From: DATKRB01 sp036501425
Lineage (GTDB): Bacteria; Actinomycetota; Acidimicrobiia; Acidimicrobiales; RAAP-2
Direction of reading: 5' to 3'
Assembly: GCA_036501425.1 (NCBI GenBank)
Contig: DASYAI010000040.1
Location: 1-64,000 of the forward strand
Length of the DNA: 64,000 nt
Positions 24,540 through 32,953 of the stretch are shown piece after piece. Within the stretch, counting starts at the first letter, position 1. Each line of letters starts with the position of its first letter. The notes below the pieces were generated by a model that was not told the DNA's origin, did not search any database, and saw only the letters and a list, made by a program, of their open reading frames with translations. Made by a program: the position numbers and the translations under genes.

Positions 24540-24983
24540 GTGGCGGACGAGCACTCGGTGAGCTTCACTTCGGGATCGCCCGACACCGTCCTGCCGGCCC
24601 TGCCCGACGAGCGCCGAGCGGCACTCGCCCACGCCGAGGCCCAGCCGACTGCCGGCCGGGTCGCCGCGTTGCGGGCGCTCGTCGCCCGGTGGCCGGACTG
24701 CATCGACGGGTGGGCATCGCTGGCCGAGGTCAGCGACGACCCGGTGGAGGCCTACGCCTTCGCCCGCGTCGGCTACCACCGCGGGCTCGACGCGCTGCGG
24801 GGGAGCGGCTGGCGCGGCAGCGGCTACGTCCGCTGGCGCCACGAGGAAAACCGCGGCTTCCTTCGGGCGCTCGACGCGCTGGGGCAGGCCGCCCGCCGCC
24901 TGGGCGAGGACGTCGAGGCGGACCGGTGCGCCCAGTTCCTGCGCCAGCTCGACCCCAACTGGCCGGCCGAGCGGGAGCGGTGA
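24540..24983 (+). CDS. DUF3151 family protein
   Basis: The 147-residue product matches my memory of DUF3151, an actinobacteria-specific family of unknown role. The tell-tale stretch is VEAYAFARVGYHRGLDALRGSGWRG followed by the HEENRGFLRALDALGQAARRLGE region, with an N-terminal VLPALPDERRAALAHAEAQP. It looks like a TPR-like helical repeat (WPDCIDGWASLAEVSDDPVEAYAFARVGYHRG). The GTG at 24540 follows a TAATGT box, so it is probably the first codon of a leaderless operon. Its stop overlaps the GTG of the HAD phosphatase gene (GTGA). In-frame codons further upstream lie before the promoter. Confidence 0.85.
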   Translation: MADEHSVSFTSGSPDTVLPALPDERRAALAHAEAQPTAGRVAALRALVARWPDCIDGWASLAEVSDDPVEAYAFARVGYHRGLDALRGSGWRGSGYVRWRHEENRGFLRALDALGQAARRLGEDVEADRCAQFLRQLDPNWPAERER

Positions 24984-25765
24984 CACTGCCGTCGTGGCCA
25001 CCGGCGCCCGGCGGCACCTGGATCCTCGATCTCGACGGCGTGGTATGGCTGAGCGGTGAGCCCATCGAGGGAGCGCCCGAGGCGGTGGCCCACCTGCGCG
25101 CATCGGGCGTCCGGACGCTCTTCGTCACCAACAACTCCGCCCCCACGGTGGCCGAGCTGGTCGGGCGACTCGAGCGGGCCGGCATTCCCGCCCGACCGAC
25201 CGACCTGGTGACGTCGGCCCAGGCCGCGGCCACGGTGGTGCCCCTCGCGTCGCGGGTCGTGGTGCTGGCCGACGAAGGGGTGCGCGAGGCGCTCGCCGAC
25301 CGCCAGGTCACGGTGGTCGACGAGGGCCCCGCCGACGTCGTCCTCGTGGGCTGGACCCACCGGTTCGACTTCGATCGGCTGGCAGTGGCCACGGCCGCCA
25401 TCCGGGCCGGGGCCCTGCTGGTGGCCACCAACGACGACCCGACCCATCCGAGCCCGCAGGGCCTCTTGCCGGGGGCCGGGGCGCTGGTGGCCGCCGTGGC
25501 CACCGCGTCGGGGGCGCATCCCCTGCTGGCCGGCAAGCCCTACCCGGCGCTGGTCGATCTGGTGGCGGCGCGCGCCGCCGACCTCCGAGCGGTGGTGGGC
25601 GATCGGGCCACGACCGACGGGGCGCTCGCCGGGCGGCTCGGCGTGCCCTTCGCCCTCGTGCTCAGTGGCGTCACCTCGCCGACGGATGCGCCGGCCGAGC
25701 CCACACCGTCCGCCACCGCCCGCAACCTCGGCAAATTGGTGCAGAGCACCCTGGGCCACCGGTGA
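24980..25765 (+). CDS. HAD-superfamily (NagD-like) phosphatase
   Basis: The 261-residue product has the HAD motifs in order: DLDGVVW (nucleophile Asp17, Asp19), TNNSAPT (Ser/Thr motif II), a Lys in LAGKPYP (motif III) and VGDRATTDGALAGRLG (motif IV acids). A C2-type cap lies between motifs II and III, as in NagD/p-nitrophenyl phosphatases. It should hydrolyse small phosphate esters. It sits immediately upstream of tlyA, as in several actinobacteria. The GTG at 24980 overlaps the DUF3151 stop. The last 25 residues are Pro/Ala-rich and probably flexible. Confidence 0.92.
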   Translation: MTLPSWPPAPGGTWILDLDGVVWLSGEPIEGAPEAVAHLRASGVRTLFVTNNSAPTVAELVGRLERAGIPARPTDLVTSAQAAATVVPLASRVVVLADEGVREALADRQVTVVDEGPADVVLVGWTHRFDFDRLAVATAAIRAGALLVATNDDPTHPSPQGLLPGAGALVAAVATASGAHPLLAGKPYPALVDLVAARAADLRAVVGDRATTDGALAGRLGVPFALVLSGVTSPTDAPAEPTPSATARNLGKLVQSTLGHR

Positions 25766-25771
25766 GATCCG

Positions 25772-26734
25772 ATGACGACGGCCTCGGCACCGGCGTTACC
25801 TTGGGAAGATGATGGTCCACCGCTCGCCTGGCGCGCCGGGGTGGGGTCCCTGAGCGGGCGCGCCCGGCGGCGGTTGGACCACGAGCTCGTGCGGCGCGGT
25901 CTGGTCTCCAGCCGCCAGCAGGCCCAGGCAGCGGTAGCGGCCGGCCAGGTGCTCGTTGCCGGGGCGGTGGCCGACAAGGCAGCCCGGTTGGTGGCCGCCG
26001 GGGAGCCACTGGTCGTGCGGGGAGGGGGACCGCGGTTCGTCAGCCGGGGGGGCGAGAAGCTGGAGGCGGCGCTCGAGCGGTTCGCCGTCGAGGTGGCCGG
26101 ACGGCGGGCGATCGATGCCGGGGCCTCCACCGGCGGGTTCACCGACTGCCTGCTCCAGCGGGGAGCGACGTCGGTGGTGGCCGTCGACGTCGGGCACGGG
26201 CAGCTCGACGCCCGCCTGCGGGCCGACCCCCGGGTGGTCGTGCGCGAGCGGACCAACCTGCGCACCCTCTCCGTCGACGATCTGGGCGTCCCCGAAGAGC
26301 CGGGGGGCCCGCCCCACCCGTTCGTGCCGGTGGACCTCCTCACCGCCGACCTGTCGTTCATCTCGTTGAGCACGGTGGCCCCGGTGCTCTGCGGGCCGGT
26401 GGTGACGGAGGGCGCCGATCTGATCGTGCTCGTCAAACCCCAGTTCGAGGCGGGGCGGGCGGAGATCTCCCGTGGTCGGGGCGTCGTTCGGGACCCGTCG
26501 GTCTGGCGGGCGGCCCTTCTCCGGGCGACGTCCGCTCTGGGGGCCACCGGAACCGGCATCATGGGGGTCGTGCCATCCGTCCTGACCGGCGCCTCGGGCA
26601 ACACCGAGTTCTTCGTCCATGCGTCCGCCCGGCGGGCCCCCGATCCCGGCGCGCGGAGAGGGCAGCTCGAGGCGCTGGTCGACCTGGCGGTCGACGAGGC
26701 GATCCACGGTGCCACCCGCCGTGGCGAGCGCTGA
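25772..26734 (+). CDS. tlyA: TlyA-family rRNA 2'-O-methyltransferase
   Basis: The 320-residue product has an N-terminal S4 RNA-binding domain (RRRLDHELVRRGLVSSRQQAQAAVAAGQVLVAG) followed by an FtsJ/RrmJ-like methyltransferase. SAM binding is at AIDAGASTGGFTDCLLQRGA. The K-D-K-E catalytic set is visible as Lys in RGGEKLEAAL, Asp in LTADLSFISL, Lys in VLVKPQFEAG and Glu near the end in GNTEFF. TlyA makes 2'-O-methylcytidines in rRNA and is linked to capreomycin sensitivity in mycobacteria. The ATG at 25772 lies 4 bp after the HAD stop. The Pro/Trp-rich first ~20 residues are a lineage extension. Confidence 0.93.
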   Translation: MTTASAPALPWEDDGPPLAWRAGVGSLSGRARRRLDHELVRRGLVSSRQQAQAAVAAGQVLVAGAVADKAARLVAAGEPLVVRGGGPRFVSRGGEKLEAALERFAVEVAGRRAIDAGASTGGFTDCLLQRGATSVVAVDVGHGQLDARLRADPRVVVRERTNLRTLSVDDLGVPEEPGGPPHPFVPVDLLTADLSFISLSTVAPVLCGPVVTEGADLIVLVKPQFEAGRAEISRGRGVVRDPSVWRAALLRATSALGATGTGIMGVVPSVLTGASGNTEFFVHASARRAPDPGARRGQLEALVDLAVDEAIHGATRRGER

Positions 26735-26746
26735 ACGGCGGGCGTG

Positions 26747-27598
26747 ATGTCGACCGTGGCCATCTTGTCGCATCCCACCCGCGAGGACGCCTGGCAGATG
26801 GCGTTGGAGACCTCGCGGTGGCTGGCCGGCCAGGGCCACCGGTTCCGTCTGCTGCGCCTGACCAACCAGGACCGGGTGGTCGAGGACGGTCGGGAGACGG
26901 ACCTTTCCGAGCTCTGTTTCGACCATGTCGACGTCGCGGTCAGCCTGGGGGGCGACGGGACGCTGCTCCGGCTGGCCCCGCTGGTGGCAGGCGCGGACGT
27001 ACCGATCATCGGGGTGAACTTCGGCCGGCTCGGGTACCTCTTGCAGCTGCGACCCGAGGAGCTGGCCCCGGTGCTGGTGGACGCGCTCGGTGGCCGGGCG
27101 AGGATCGAGGAGCGGGCGGCGGTCACGGTGCGGCTCGACGCCGGCCGCTCGTGGTTCGCCCTCAACGAGGTCGTGCTGGAGAAGACGGTCTACGGCCACA
27201 CGGTCCGCCTGGCCACCGCCATCGACGGCGAGCCGTTCCTCAAGTACTCCGCCGACGGCCTCATCATCGCCACCCCGACCGGGTCGACCGCCTACAACCT
27301 GTCGGCCGGCGGCCCGGTGATGTCCCCCCGGCTCCGGGCGATGGTGATGACCCCGGTGGCGCCCCACCTCTCCTTGGACCGCAGCCTCGTGCTGCATGCA
27401 GGCCAGGTCGTGCGGGTGGAGATCGCCGAAGGTCCGCCGGCCGTGCTGGTGGTCGACGGGACCGAGGTGGCGCGGCTCGACCCGGGTACCGGGCTCAGCT
27501 GCGCCGTGGCCGATCGGCCGCTGCGGCTGGTCTCGAACAACGGTCCCGGCTTCGCCAGCCTGCTGGCCGCCTCACTCGCCGAGGACCCCCGACCCTGA
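26747..27598 (+). CDS. nadK: NAD+ kinase
   Basis: The 283-residue product begins MSTVAILSHPTREDA and has the NADK signature GGDGTLLR, NFGRLGYL, then KYSADGLIIATPTGSTAYNLSAGGP, and DGTEVARLDPG near the C-terminus. It phosphorylates NAD to NADP in the cytosol using ATP or polyphosphate. The ATG at 26747 is directly preceded by an in-frame GTG at 26744, so the start is known to within one codon. It lies 12 bp after tlyA and 13 bp before recN, an order conserved across actinobacteria. Confidence 0.96.
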   Translation: MSTVAILSHPTREDAWQMALETSRWLAGQGHRFRLLRLTNQDRVVEDGRETDLSELCFDHVDVAVSLGGDGTLLRLAPLVAGADVPIIGVNFGRLGYLLQLRPEELAPVLVDALGGRARIEERAAVTVRLDAGRSWFALNEVVLEKTVYGHTVRLATAIDGEPFLKYSADGLIIATPTGSTAYNLSAGGPVMSPRLRAMVMTPVAPHLSLDRSLVLHAGQVVRVEIAEGPPAVLVVDGTEVARLDPGTGLSCAVADRPLRLVSNNGPGFASLLAASLAEDPRP

Positions 27599-27611
27599 CG
27601 GGGCCGGTCGG

Positions 27612-29252
27612 GTGCTGAGGGAGCTCCGGGTCCGCAACCTCGGGGTCATCGAGGATCTGAGCCTCGAGCTCGGACCGGGCATGACCGTCCTGACCGGCGA
27701 GACCGGGGCGGGCAAGACCTTGGTCGTCGAGGCGCTCCAGCTCCTGCTCGGGAGCCGGCCCGAAAGCGGTCTCGTGCGGACCGGGACGGCCGAGGCCCTC
27801 GTCGAAGCCCGCTTCGAGCCCCCGGGGGGCGGCGAGGTGATCCTCGCGCGCGCCGTCCCGGCGACGGGACGGTCCCGGGCGTGGGTCGACGGGCGGATGG
27901 CCCCGGTCGGCATGCTGAGCGAGGAGGCCCGGAGCCTGATCGACATCCACGGCCAGCACGAGCACCAGTCGTTGCGGAGCCCGGCCGCCCAGCGAGCAGC
28001 GCTCGACGTGTTCGCCTCGCTCGACCTGGGGGAGCTGGGCCGGGCCCGGGCGGCGGTCCGCCGGGTGACCGACGAGATCGCGGCGCTGGGGGGTGACGCG
28101 CGAACCCGGGCCCGCGAGATCGACGTCGTTCGCCACCAGCTGGCCGAGATCGCCACCGCGGCGATCGAGAACCTCGACGAGGAGGCGGCGCTGGTGGCCG
28201 AAGAGGAGCAGCTGGCCGACGTGGAGGCCCATCGCGAGGCGCTCCAGACGGCAGGGACGGACCTGCGCGGGTCCGACGAGCAGGCGGCCGGCTCGGGGGC
28301 CGGAGCCGTCGGGCTGCTGGCCGAGGCGGCCGCGGTGCTGTCCGGACGCGACGCGTTCGGCCCTTGGCAGCTGCGCCTGCGCACCGCGCTGGCCGAGGTG
28401 GCCGACGTGGCCGGCGACCTGCGGGCACTACTGGACGAGCTGCGCGACGACCCGGCCCGGCTGGCGGCGGTCCAGGGTCGACGGCGGGAGCTCCGGGCGC
28501 TGCGGGACAAGTACGGCCCCAGCCTGGCCGACGTGGCCGAATTCGCCCGGGCGAGCAGCGAGCGGCTGGCCGAGCTCGAATCGGCCGGCGAGCGGGCCGT
28601 CGCGCTGGAAGCGGACCTGGCCTCCGCCCGCCTGGGGCTGGCCGAGGCCGAAGCGGCCGTGCGCCGGGCCCGGGCCGCCGCGGCGCCCGGGCTGGGGGAC
28701 GCGGTCGGAGGTCGGCTGGCCGAGCTGGCGATGCCCGGAGCCCGCCTCGAGGTGAGGGTCGCGGCCGAGGGCAGCGGCGAGCCGGTGCAGTTCCTCTTCG
28801 GGGCCAATCCGGGGGAGGCGCTGGCCCCGCTCCAGCGGGCCGCGTCGGGCGGCGAGCTCGCCCGGGCAATGCTGGCGCTGCGCCTGATCGCCGCCGGCGG
28901 ACCGGGGACCATGGTCTTCGACGAGGTGGACGCCGGGGTGGGTGGGAGCGCCGCCCTCGCGCTGGCCCGGTCCCTGCGGGAGGCAGCCGGGGACCGTCAG
29001 GTGCTCGTGGTCACCCACCTGGCCCAGGTCGCCGCCTTCGCCGACTGTCACGTGGCGGTCCAAAAGCGCGTCCGGGGCGAGCGAACCACCACCGAGGCCC
29101 GGGTGCTCGGGCCGGGCGACCGGATCGTGGAGATCACCCGGATGCTGTCGGGACGACCCGACAGCGAGACCGGTCGGGCGCACGCCGAGGAGCTGCTGGC
29201 GTTCGGTAGCCACCGCCCGACGTCCACCCGGGACGGCGGCGCGCTCGTCTAG
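27612..29252 (+). CDS. recN: DNA repair protein RecN
   Basis: The 546-residue product has the SMC-like ATPase layout: N-terminal LRELRVRNLGVIEDLSLELGPGMTVLTGETGAGKT (Walker A), a long helical/coiled-coil middle (about 150-370) rich in Ala/Glu/Arg, the signature SGGELARAMLALRL and Walker B TMVFDEVDAGVGG, and a D-loop/His switch VVTHLAQVAAF. RecN acts in double-strand break repair. The GTG at 27612 gives the standard N-terminus and lies 13 bp after nadK. A G-run hairpin follows (29256-29274). Confidence 0.95.
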   Translation: MLRELRVRNLGVIEDLSLELGPGMTVLTGETGAGKTLVVEALQLLLGSRPESGLVRTGTAEALVEARFEPPGGGEVILARAVPATGRSRAWVDGRMAPVGMLSEEARSLIDIHGQHEHQSLRSPAAQRAALDVFASLDLGELGRARAAVRRVTDEIAALGGDARTRAREIDVVRHQLAEIATAAIENLDEEAALVAEEEQLADVEAHREALQTAGTDLRGSDEQAAGSGAGAVGLLAEAAAVLSGRDAFGPWQLRLRTALAEVADVAGDLRALLDELRDDPARLAAVQGRRRELRALRDKYGPSLADVAEFARASSERLAELESAGERAVALEADLASARLGLAEAEAAVRRARAAAAPGLGDAVGGRLAELAMPGARLEVRVAAEGSGEPVQFLFGANPGEALAPLQRAASGGELARAMLALRLIAAGGPGTMVFDEVDAGVGGSAALALARSLREAAGDRQVLVVTHLAQVAAFADCHVAVQKRVRGERTTTEARVLGPGDRIVEITRMLSGRPDSETGRAHAEELLAFGSHRPTSTRDGGALV

Positions 29253-29255
29253 CGT

Positions 29256-29274
29256 AGGGGGGTGCCACCCCCCT
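29256..29274 (+). promoter_or_regulatory. G/C-run hairpin between recN and pyrG
   Basis: AGGGGGGTG-C-CACCCCCCT forms a 9-bp inverted repeat (practically 8 bp with a 3-nt loop), 46 bp before the pyrG ATG. A TAGCGT hexamer (29250-29255) abuts it. It may be a recN terminator or part of a pyrG leader. Confidence 0.4.
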
Positions 29275-29320
29275 CGGCGTGCTCGCCCCCGCCCGGCCCG
29301 GTCCGCTGACCCCGGCCTCG

Positions 29321-30973
29321 ATGACCAAGTTCGTCTTCGTCACCGGCGGGGTCTCCAGCTCGCTCGGCAAGGGCCTCACCGCCTCGTCGCTCGGTCGGCT
29401 CCTCAAGTGCCGGGGCCTGCGGGTCACCATGTGCAAGCTCGATCCCTACATCAACGTCGACCCGGGGACCATGAACCCCGGGGAGCACGGCGAGGTCTTC
29501 GTGACCGAGGACGGCGGGGAGACCGACCTCGACCTCGGGCACTACGAGCGGTTCATCGACGAGAACCTCTACCAGGGCTCGAACACGACGACCGGGTCCA
29601 TCTACTCGTCGGTCATCGCCAAGGAGCGGCGCGGTGACTACCTCGGCAAGACGGTCCAGGTGATCCCGCACGTCACCGACGAGATCAAGGAGCGGGTCCG
29701 CCGATTGGCGGACGAGGACGTCGACGTGGTGATCGTCGAGATCGGCGGGACGGTGGGCGACATCGAGATCGTCCCCTTCATCGAGGCGATCCGCCAGCTG
29801 CGACGAGACGTGGGGCGCGAGAACGTCTGCTACGTGCACTTGACCCTCGTCCCCTACCTCGGTCCTTCGGGGGAGCAGAAGACGAAGCCGACCCAGCACT
29901 CGGTCACCGAGCTGCGCTCCCGGGGCATCCAGCCCGACGCGATCGTGTGCCGGAGCGACCAGCCGATCTCCGAGGGGCTCAAGCGCAAGATCTCCCTGCT
30001 CTGCGACGTCCCCATCCAGGCGGTCATCTCCAACGTCGACGCCCGCAGCATCTACGAGATCCCCCTGGTCCTGCGCGAGCAGGGGCTCGACGGCTTCGTG
30101 TGCAGCACGCTCGGCATCGACGAGGCGGAGCACCCGATCGACCTCAGCGGCTGGGAAACCCTGGTCGAGCGGGTCGAGTCGGTCGAGCGGCCGGTCCGGG
30201 TGGCCATCATCGGCAAGTACGTGAAGCTGCCCGACGCCTACCTGTCGGTGGTGGAGGCCCTGCGCCACGCCGGTTTCCACCATGGCGCCCAGGTGGACAT
30301 CGACTGGATCGACGCCGAGCAGATCCCCGACCTGTTGGCCGGCGGCCGGTTGCGCGAGCTGGACGGGATCGTGATCCCGGGGGGCTTCGGCGAGCGCGGG
30401 GTGGAGGGCATGATCGCGGCGGCGGCCCACGCCCGCGAGCACGGGATCCCGTGCCTCGGCCTGTGCCTGGGCCTGCAGGTCATGGTGATCGACGTCGCCC
30501 GCCACCTGGCCGGGCTCGACCGGGCGAACTCGCGGGAGTTCGACACCCTCAGCCCGCATCCGGTGATCGACCTGATGGAAGAGCAGATCTCGGTGACCGA
30601 CAAGGGCGGCACCATGCGACTGGGCGCCTACGTGGCCATCCTGGCCGCCGGCTCGCGGGTGGCGAAGGCCTACGGAACCGAGTCGGTGACCGAGCGTCAC
30701 CGGCACCGCTTCGAGGTGAACCCTCGCTACCGCTCCAAGCTCGAGGCGGCGGGCCTGGCCTGCTCGGGGGTCTCGCCGGACAACCGCCTGGTCGAGTTCG
30801 TCGAGCTGGCCGAGCACCCGTTCTGGGTGGGTACCCAGGCCCACCCCGAATTCAAGAGCCGTCCCGACCGACCGCACCCGCTGTTCCGGGAGCTGGTCGG
30901 GGCCGCGCTCGACCGGGCCGAGGGCCGCGAGCCTCGGCTGATCGGGCTGAGCGACCTCGACCCGGTGCGGTGA
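29321..30973 (+). CDS. pyrG: CTP synthase
   Basis: The 550-residue product is a full CTP synthase: N-terminal synthetase domain MTKFVFVTGGVSSSLGKG, CKLDPYINVDPGTMNPGEHGEVFVTEDGGETDLDLGHYERF and SVTELRSRGIQPDAIVCRS. A glutaminase domain follows with the oxyanion/nucleophile segment GLCLGLQ (Cys) and C-terminal HPEFKSRP (His/Glu of the triad). It converts UTP to CTP with glutamine and ATP. I chose the ATG at 29321 since it gives the universal MTKFVFVTGG start; an in-frame GTG at 29279 would add 14 residues without conservation. It is followed by the NUDIX and xerD genes. Confidence 0.98.
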   Translation: MTKFVFVTGGVSSSLGKGLTASSLGRLLKCRGLRVTMCKLDPYINVDPGTMNPGEHGEVFVTEDGGETDLDLGHYERFIDENLYQGSNTTTGSIYSSVIAKERRGDYLGKTVQVIPHVTDEIKERVRRLADEDVDVVIVEIGGTVGDIEIVPFIEAIRQLRRDVGRENVCYVHLTLVPYLGPSGEQKTKPTQHSVTELRSRGIQPDAIVCRSDQPISEGLKRKISLLCDVPIQAVISNVDARSIYEIPLVLREQGLDGFVCSTLGIDEAEHPIDLSGWETLVERVESVERPVRVAIIGKYVKLPDAYLSVVEALRHAGFHHGAQVDIDWIDAEQIPDLLAGGRLRELDGIVIPGGFGERGVEGMIAAAAHAREHGIPCLGLCLGLQVMVIDVARHLAGLDRANSREFDTLSPHPVIDLMEEQISVTDKGGTMRLGAYVAILAAGSRVAKAYGTESVTERHRHRFEVNPRYRSKLEAAGLACSGVSPDNRLVEFVELAEHPFWVGTQAHPEFKSRPDRPHPLFRELVGAALDRAEGREPRLIGLSDLDPVR

Positions 30974-31001
30974 GGAGAGGGGGCCCCCGACGCCGTTCCG
31001 A

Positions 31002-31535
31002 GTGGTGGGGGAGACGCCGCTGCTGTCGAGCCACGTCTTCGACGTGGTCCGGCTCGAGCTGAGCGATCCCGACGGGGAGACCTTCGAGCGCGACGTGGTC
31101 CGCCACCCCGGCGCGGTGGCGGTGGCTCCGGTGGACGAGGCCGGCATCGTCACCCTGGTCCGTCAGTACCGGGCCGCGGTAGCGGGCGAGCTCCTCGAGA
31201 TCCCGGCCGGCACCTGCGACGTGACGGGCGAGGCACCCGAGACGACCGCCCGGCGCGAGTTGGCCGAAGAGGCCGGGCTCGAAGCCTCCGAGCTGCGGCG
31301 GCTCGCCGCGGTGCGCAACTCGCCCGGTTACGGGGACCAGCTGACCACGGTGTTCCTCGCCACCGGGCTGCGGGACTGCCCGACCGACCGGGGCAAGCAC
31401 GAGGAACGGTGGATGTCGGTCGAGCGGGTCGACCTGCGCGACCTGCCCCGCCTGGTCGCCGACGGCACCCTGGTGGACGAGACCACCGTGCTCGCGTTGT
31501 GGATGGCCCGCCACGCCCTGGGGATCGGCGCCTGA
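31002..31535 (+). CDS. NUDIX hydrolase (ADP-ribose pyrophosphatase-like)
   Basis: The 177-residue product has the NUDIX box in GEAPETTARRELAEEAGLEA, preceded by ELLEIPAGTCD as in ADP-ribose pyrophosphatases, and an N-terminal beta domain (GAVAVAPVDEAGIVTLVRQYR). It hydrolyses a nucleoside diphosphate linked to another moiety, probably ADP-ribose. Tandem GTG codons at 31002 and 31005 make the start uncertain by one residue; GAGGAGAGGGGG lies 17-30 nt upstream. The location between pyrG and xerD is the actinobacterial norm. Confidence 0.9.
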   Translation: MVGETPLLSSHVFDVVRLELSDPDGETFERDVVRHPGAVAVAPVDEAGIVTLVRQYRAAVAGELLEIPAGTCDVTGEAPETTARRELAEEAGLEASELRRLAAVRNSPGYGDQLTTVFLATGLRDCPTDRGKHEERWMSVERVDLRDLPRLVADGTLVDETTVLALWMARHALGIGA

Positions 31536-31564
31536 CCCCGATCCAGCCCCGGGCTCGACCGCCA

Positions 31565-31600
31565 GTCCCGGTGGTCCCGGTGGTCCCGGTGGTCCCGGTC
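31565..31600. repeat. 9-bp tandem repeat, 4 copies, at the xerD 5' end
   Basis: GTCCCGGTG is repeated at 31565, 31574, 31583 and 31592 (last base differs). It encodes Val-Pro-Val units and creates several in-frame GTG codons. Confidence 0.85.
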
Positions 31601-32566
31601 GACCGGCGCCCGCCAACCCCCGGCCGGGCCGCCCGGGCGCCGCTGTCGGCGCCATCCGAGGAGTACCTCGGCTGGTTGGCGGTCGAGCGGGGCCGGGCCC
31701 GCCTCACCATCAGCTCCTATCGTCGGGACCTGGTCCAGTACGAGGCCACGCTCGCCTCGGCCGGGCTCGACCCGCTCCGGGCGAGCACCGGGGACGTCGA
31801 GGCCCACCTGACGGCCCTCCGGGCCTCGGGGCACGGGCCCGCGTCGACCGCCCGGGCCGCCTCGGTCGTCCGGGGCCTGCACCGGTTCCTGGTCGACGAG
31901 GGCCTGGCCACGGCCGACCCGACCACCGAGGTAGGGGTGGGCCGGGTCCCGCTCCGCCTCCCCAAGGCGCTCTCCGAGGACCAGGTCGCCGCCCTGCTGG
32001 GGGCGGTGGTGGGGGACGACCCCGCGGCGCGCCGGGATCGGGCCCTCCTCGAGCTGCTCTACGGGACCGGGGCCCGGATCTCCGAGGTGGTCGGCCTCGA
32101 CCAGGCCGACCTGACGGCCGGCGGGGGCCTGGTTCGCCTCTACGGCAAAGGCTCCAAGGAGCGGTTGGTCCCGCTCGGGACCTTCGCCGGGCGGGCGCTC
32201 GACGCCTGGCTCACCCCCGACGGCCGGGGACGGTTCGCCCCGGCCCGCTGGCAGCGTCGGGGCGACGCCGAGGCGGTGTTCCTCAACCGGCGGGGTGGCC
32301 GGCTCTCGCGCCAGGGGGCGTACGAGGTCGTCCGCCGGCATGCCGCCGCCGTCGGGTTGGCGACCCGGGTGAGCCCCCACGTCCTGCGCCACTCCTGCGC
32401 CACCCACATGCTCGCCCGGGGCGCCGACATCCGGGTCGTCCAGGAGCTCCTCGGTCACGTCTCGATCAACACGACCCAGCTCTACACCAAGGTCTCTCCC
32501 GAGCACCTGCGCAACGCCTACGAGGCAGCCCACCCCCGCAGCGTGCCGAAGGCTCCGACCCTCTAG
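31571..32566 (+). CDS. xerD: Tyrosine recombinase XerD
   Basis: The 331-residue product has a SAM-like core-binding domain (SEEYLGWLAVERGRARLTISSYRRDLVQYE) and a catalytic domain with Arg in LYGTGARISEVVGL, Lys in YGKGSKERLVPLG, HVLRHSCATHML, LLGHVSINTTQLYTKV (His and nucleophile Tyr). It resolves chromosome dimers at dif with XerC. The location by nudix/scp genes indicates XerD rather than XerC. The exact start is uncertain: GTG codons at 31571, 31580 and 31589 lie in a 9-bp tandem repeat, and the N-terminal ~25 residues (Val/Pro, then Arg/Pro) are not conserved. No parA (soj) gene follows, unlike many relatives. Confidence 0.93.
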   Translation: MVPVVPVVPVDRRPPTPGRAARAPLSAPSEEYLGWLAVERGRARLTISSYRRDLVQYEATLASAGLDPLRASTGDVEAHLTALRASGHGPASTARAASVVRGLHRFLVDEGLATADPTTEVGVGRVPLRLPKALSEDQVAALLGAVVGDDPAARRDRALLELLYGTGARISEVVGLDQADLTAGGGLVRLYGKGSKERLVPLGTFAGRALDAWLTPDGRGRFAPARWQRRGDAEAVFLNRRGGRLSRQGAYEVVRRHAAAVGLATRVSPHVLRHSCATHMLARGADIRVVQELLGHVSINTTQLYTKVSPEHLRNAYEAAHPRSVPKAPTL

Positions 32567-32569
32567 TCT
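32564..32569 (+). promoter_or_regulatory. -10 box of the leaderless zinc-finger gene
   Basis: TAGTCT (which includes the xerD stop codon) ends 7 nt before the ATG at 32577. Confidence 0.5.
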
Positions 32570-32576
32570 TTGGGGC

Positions 32577-32930
32577 ATGACGAGTGACGCGCCGGCCACC
32601 GACGCCAAGGTGGCCGAGCGGCGGGCAGCGCTCGAAGCCGAGCGGGCCGAACTGCGCCATCAGCTCGCCGAGCTGGGCTTCGGCGACCAGGGCGGCCTGG
32701 CCTACGACGCCAACTTCGCCGACTCGAGCCAGGTGACCGCCGAGCGGGGTGAGGCCGAGGCCCTGGCGGGCGAGCTTCGCGACGCCCTGGCCGAGGTGGA
32801 GGCGGCCATCGGGCGCCTCGACGAGGGTACCTACGGGTTGTGTGAGCGTTGCCACCAGCCGATCGCTCCGGCCCGGCTCGAGGCCATGCCGAACGCCCGA
32901 CTGTGCATCGCCTGCGCGTCGCGGTCCTGA
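32577..32930 (+). CDS. DksA/TraR-type C4 zinc-finger protein
   Basis: The 117-residue product has a Glu/Ala/Leu-rich coiled-coil first half (AKVAERRAALEAERAELRHQLAELGFG) and a C-terminal C4 zinc finger, CERCHQPIAPARLEAMPNARLCIAC (four Cys). This is the TraR/DksA fold that enters the RNA polymerase secondary channel. In place of the DxxDxA tip of true DksA there is ANFADSSQ, so its activity is uncertain. In actinobacteria such proteins (CarD-independent, RbpA-unrelated) are poorly studied. It appears leaderless. Confidence 0.85.
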   Translation: MTSDAPATDAKVAERRAALEAERAELRHQLAELGFGDQGGLAYDANFADSSQVTAERGEAEALAGELRDALAEVEAAIGRLDEGTYGLCERCHQPIAPARLEAMPNARLCIACASRS

Positions 32931-32953
32931 CGCCGCCGGGGCGGGGGGTCTCG

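Noticed and set aside
29262..29309. Short leader peptide (GTG, 15 codons) before pyrG
   Set aside because: The spacing to TAGCGT fits a leaderless start, but the peptide is only Pro/Ser/Cys-rich and the evidence is too thin.
29249..31153. 634-codon open reading on the minus strand opposite pyrG
   Set aside because: Its product is a Val/Asp/His/Arg shadow pattern; pyrG on the plus strand is certain.
31571..32566. Phage or island integrase
   Set aside because: The tyrosine recombinase lies in the conserved pyrG-NUDIX-xerD-scp neighbourhood and is XerD.
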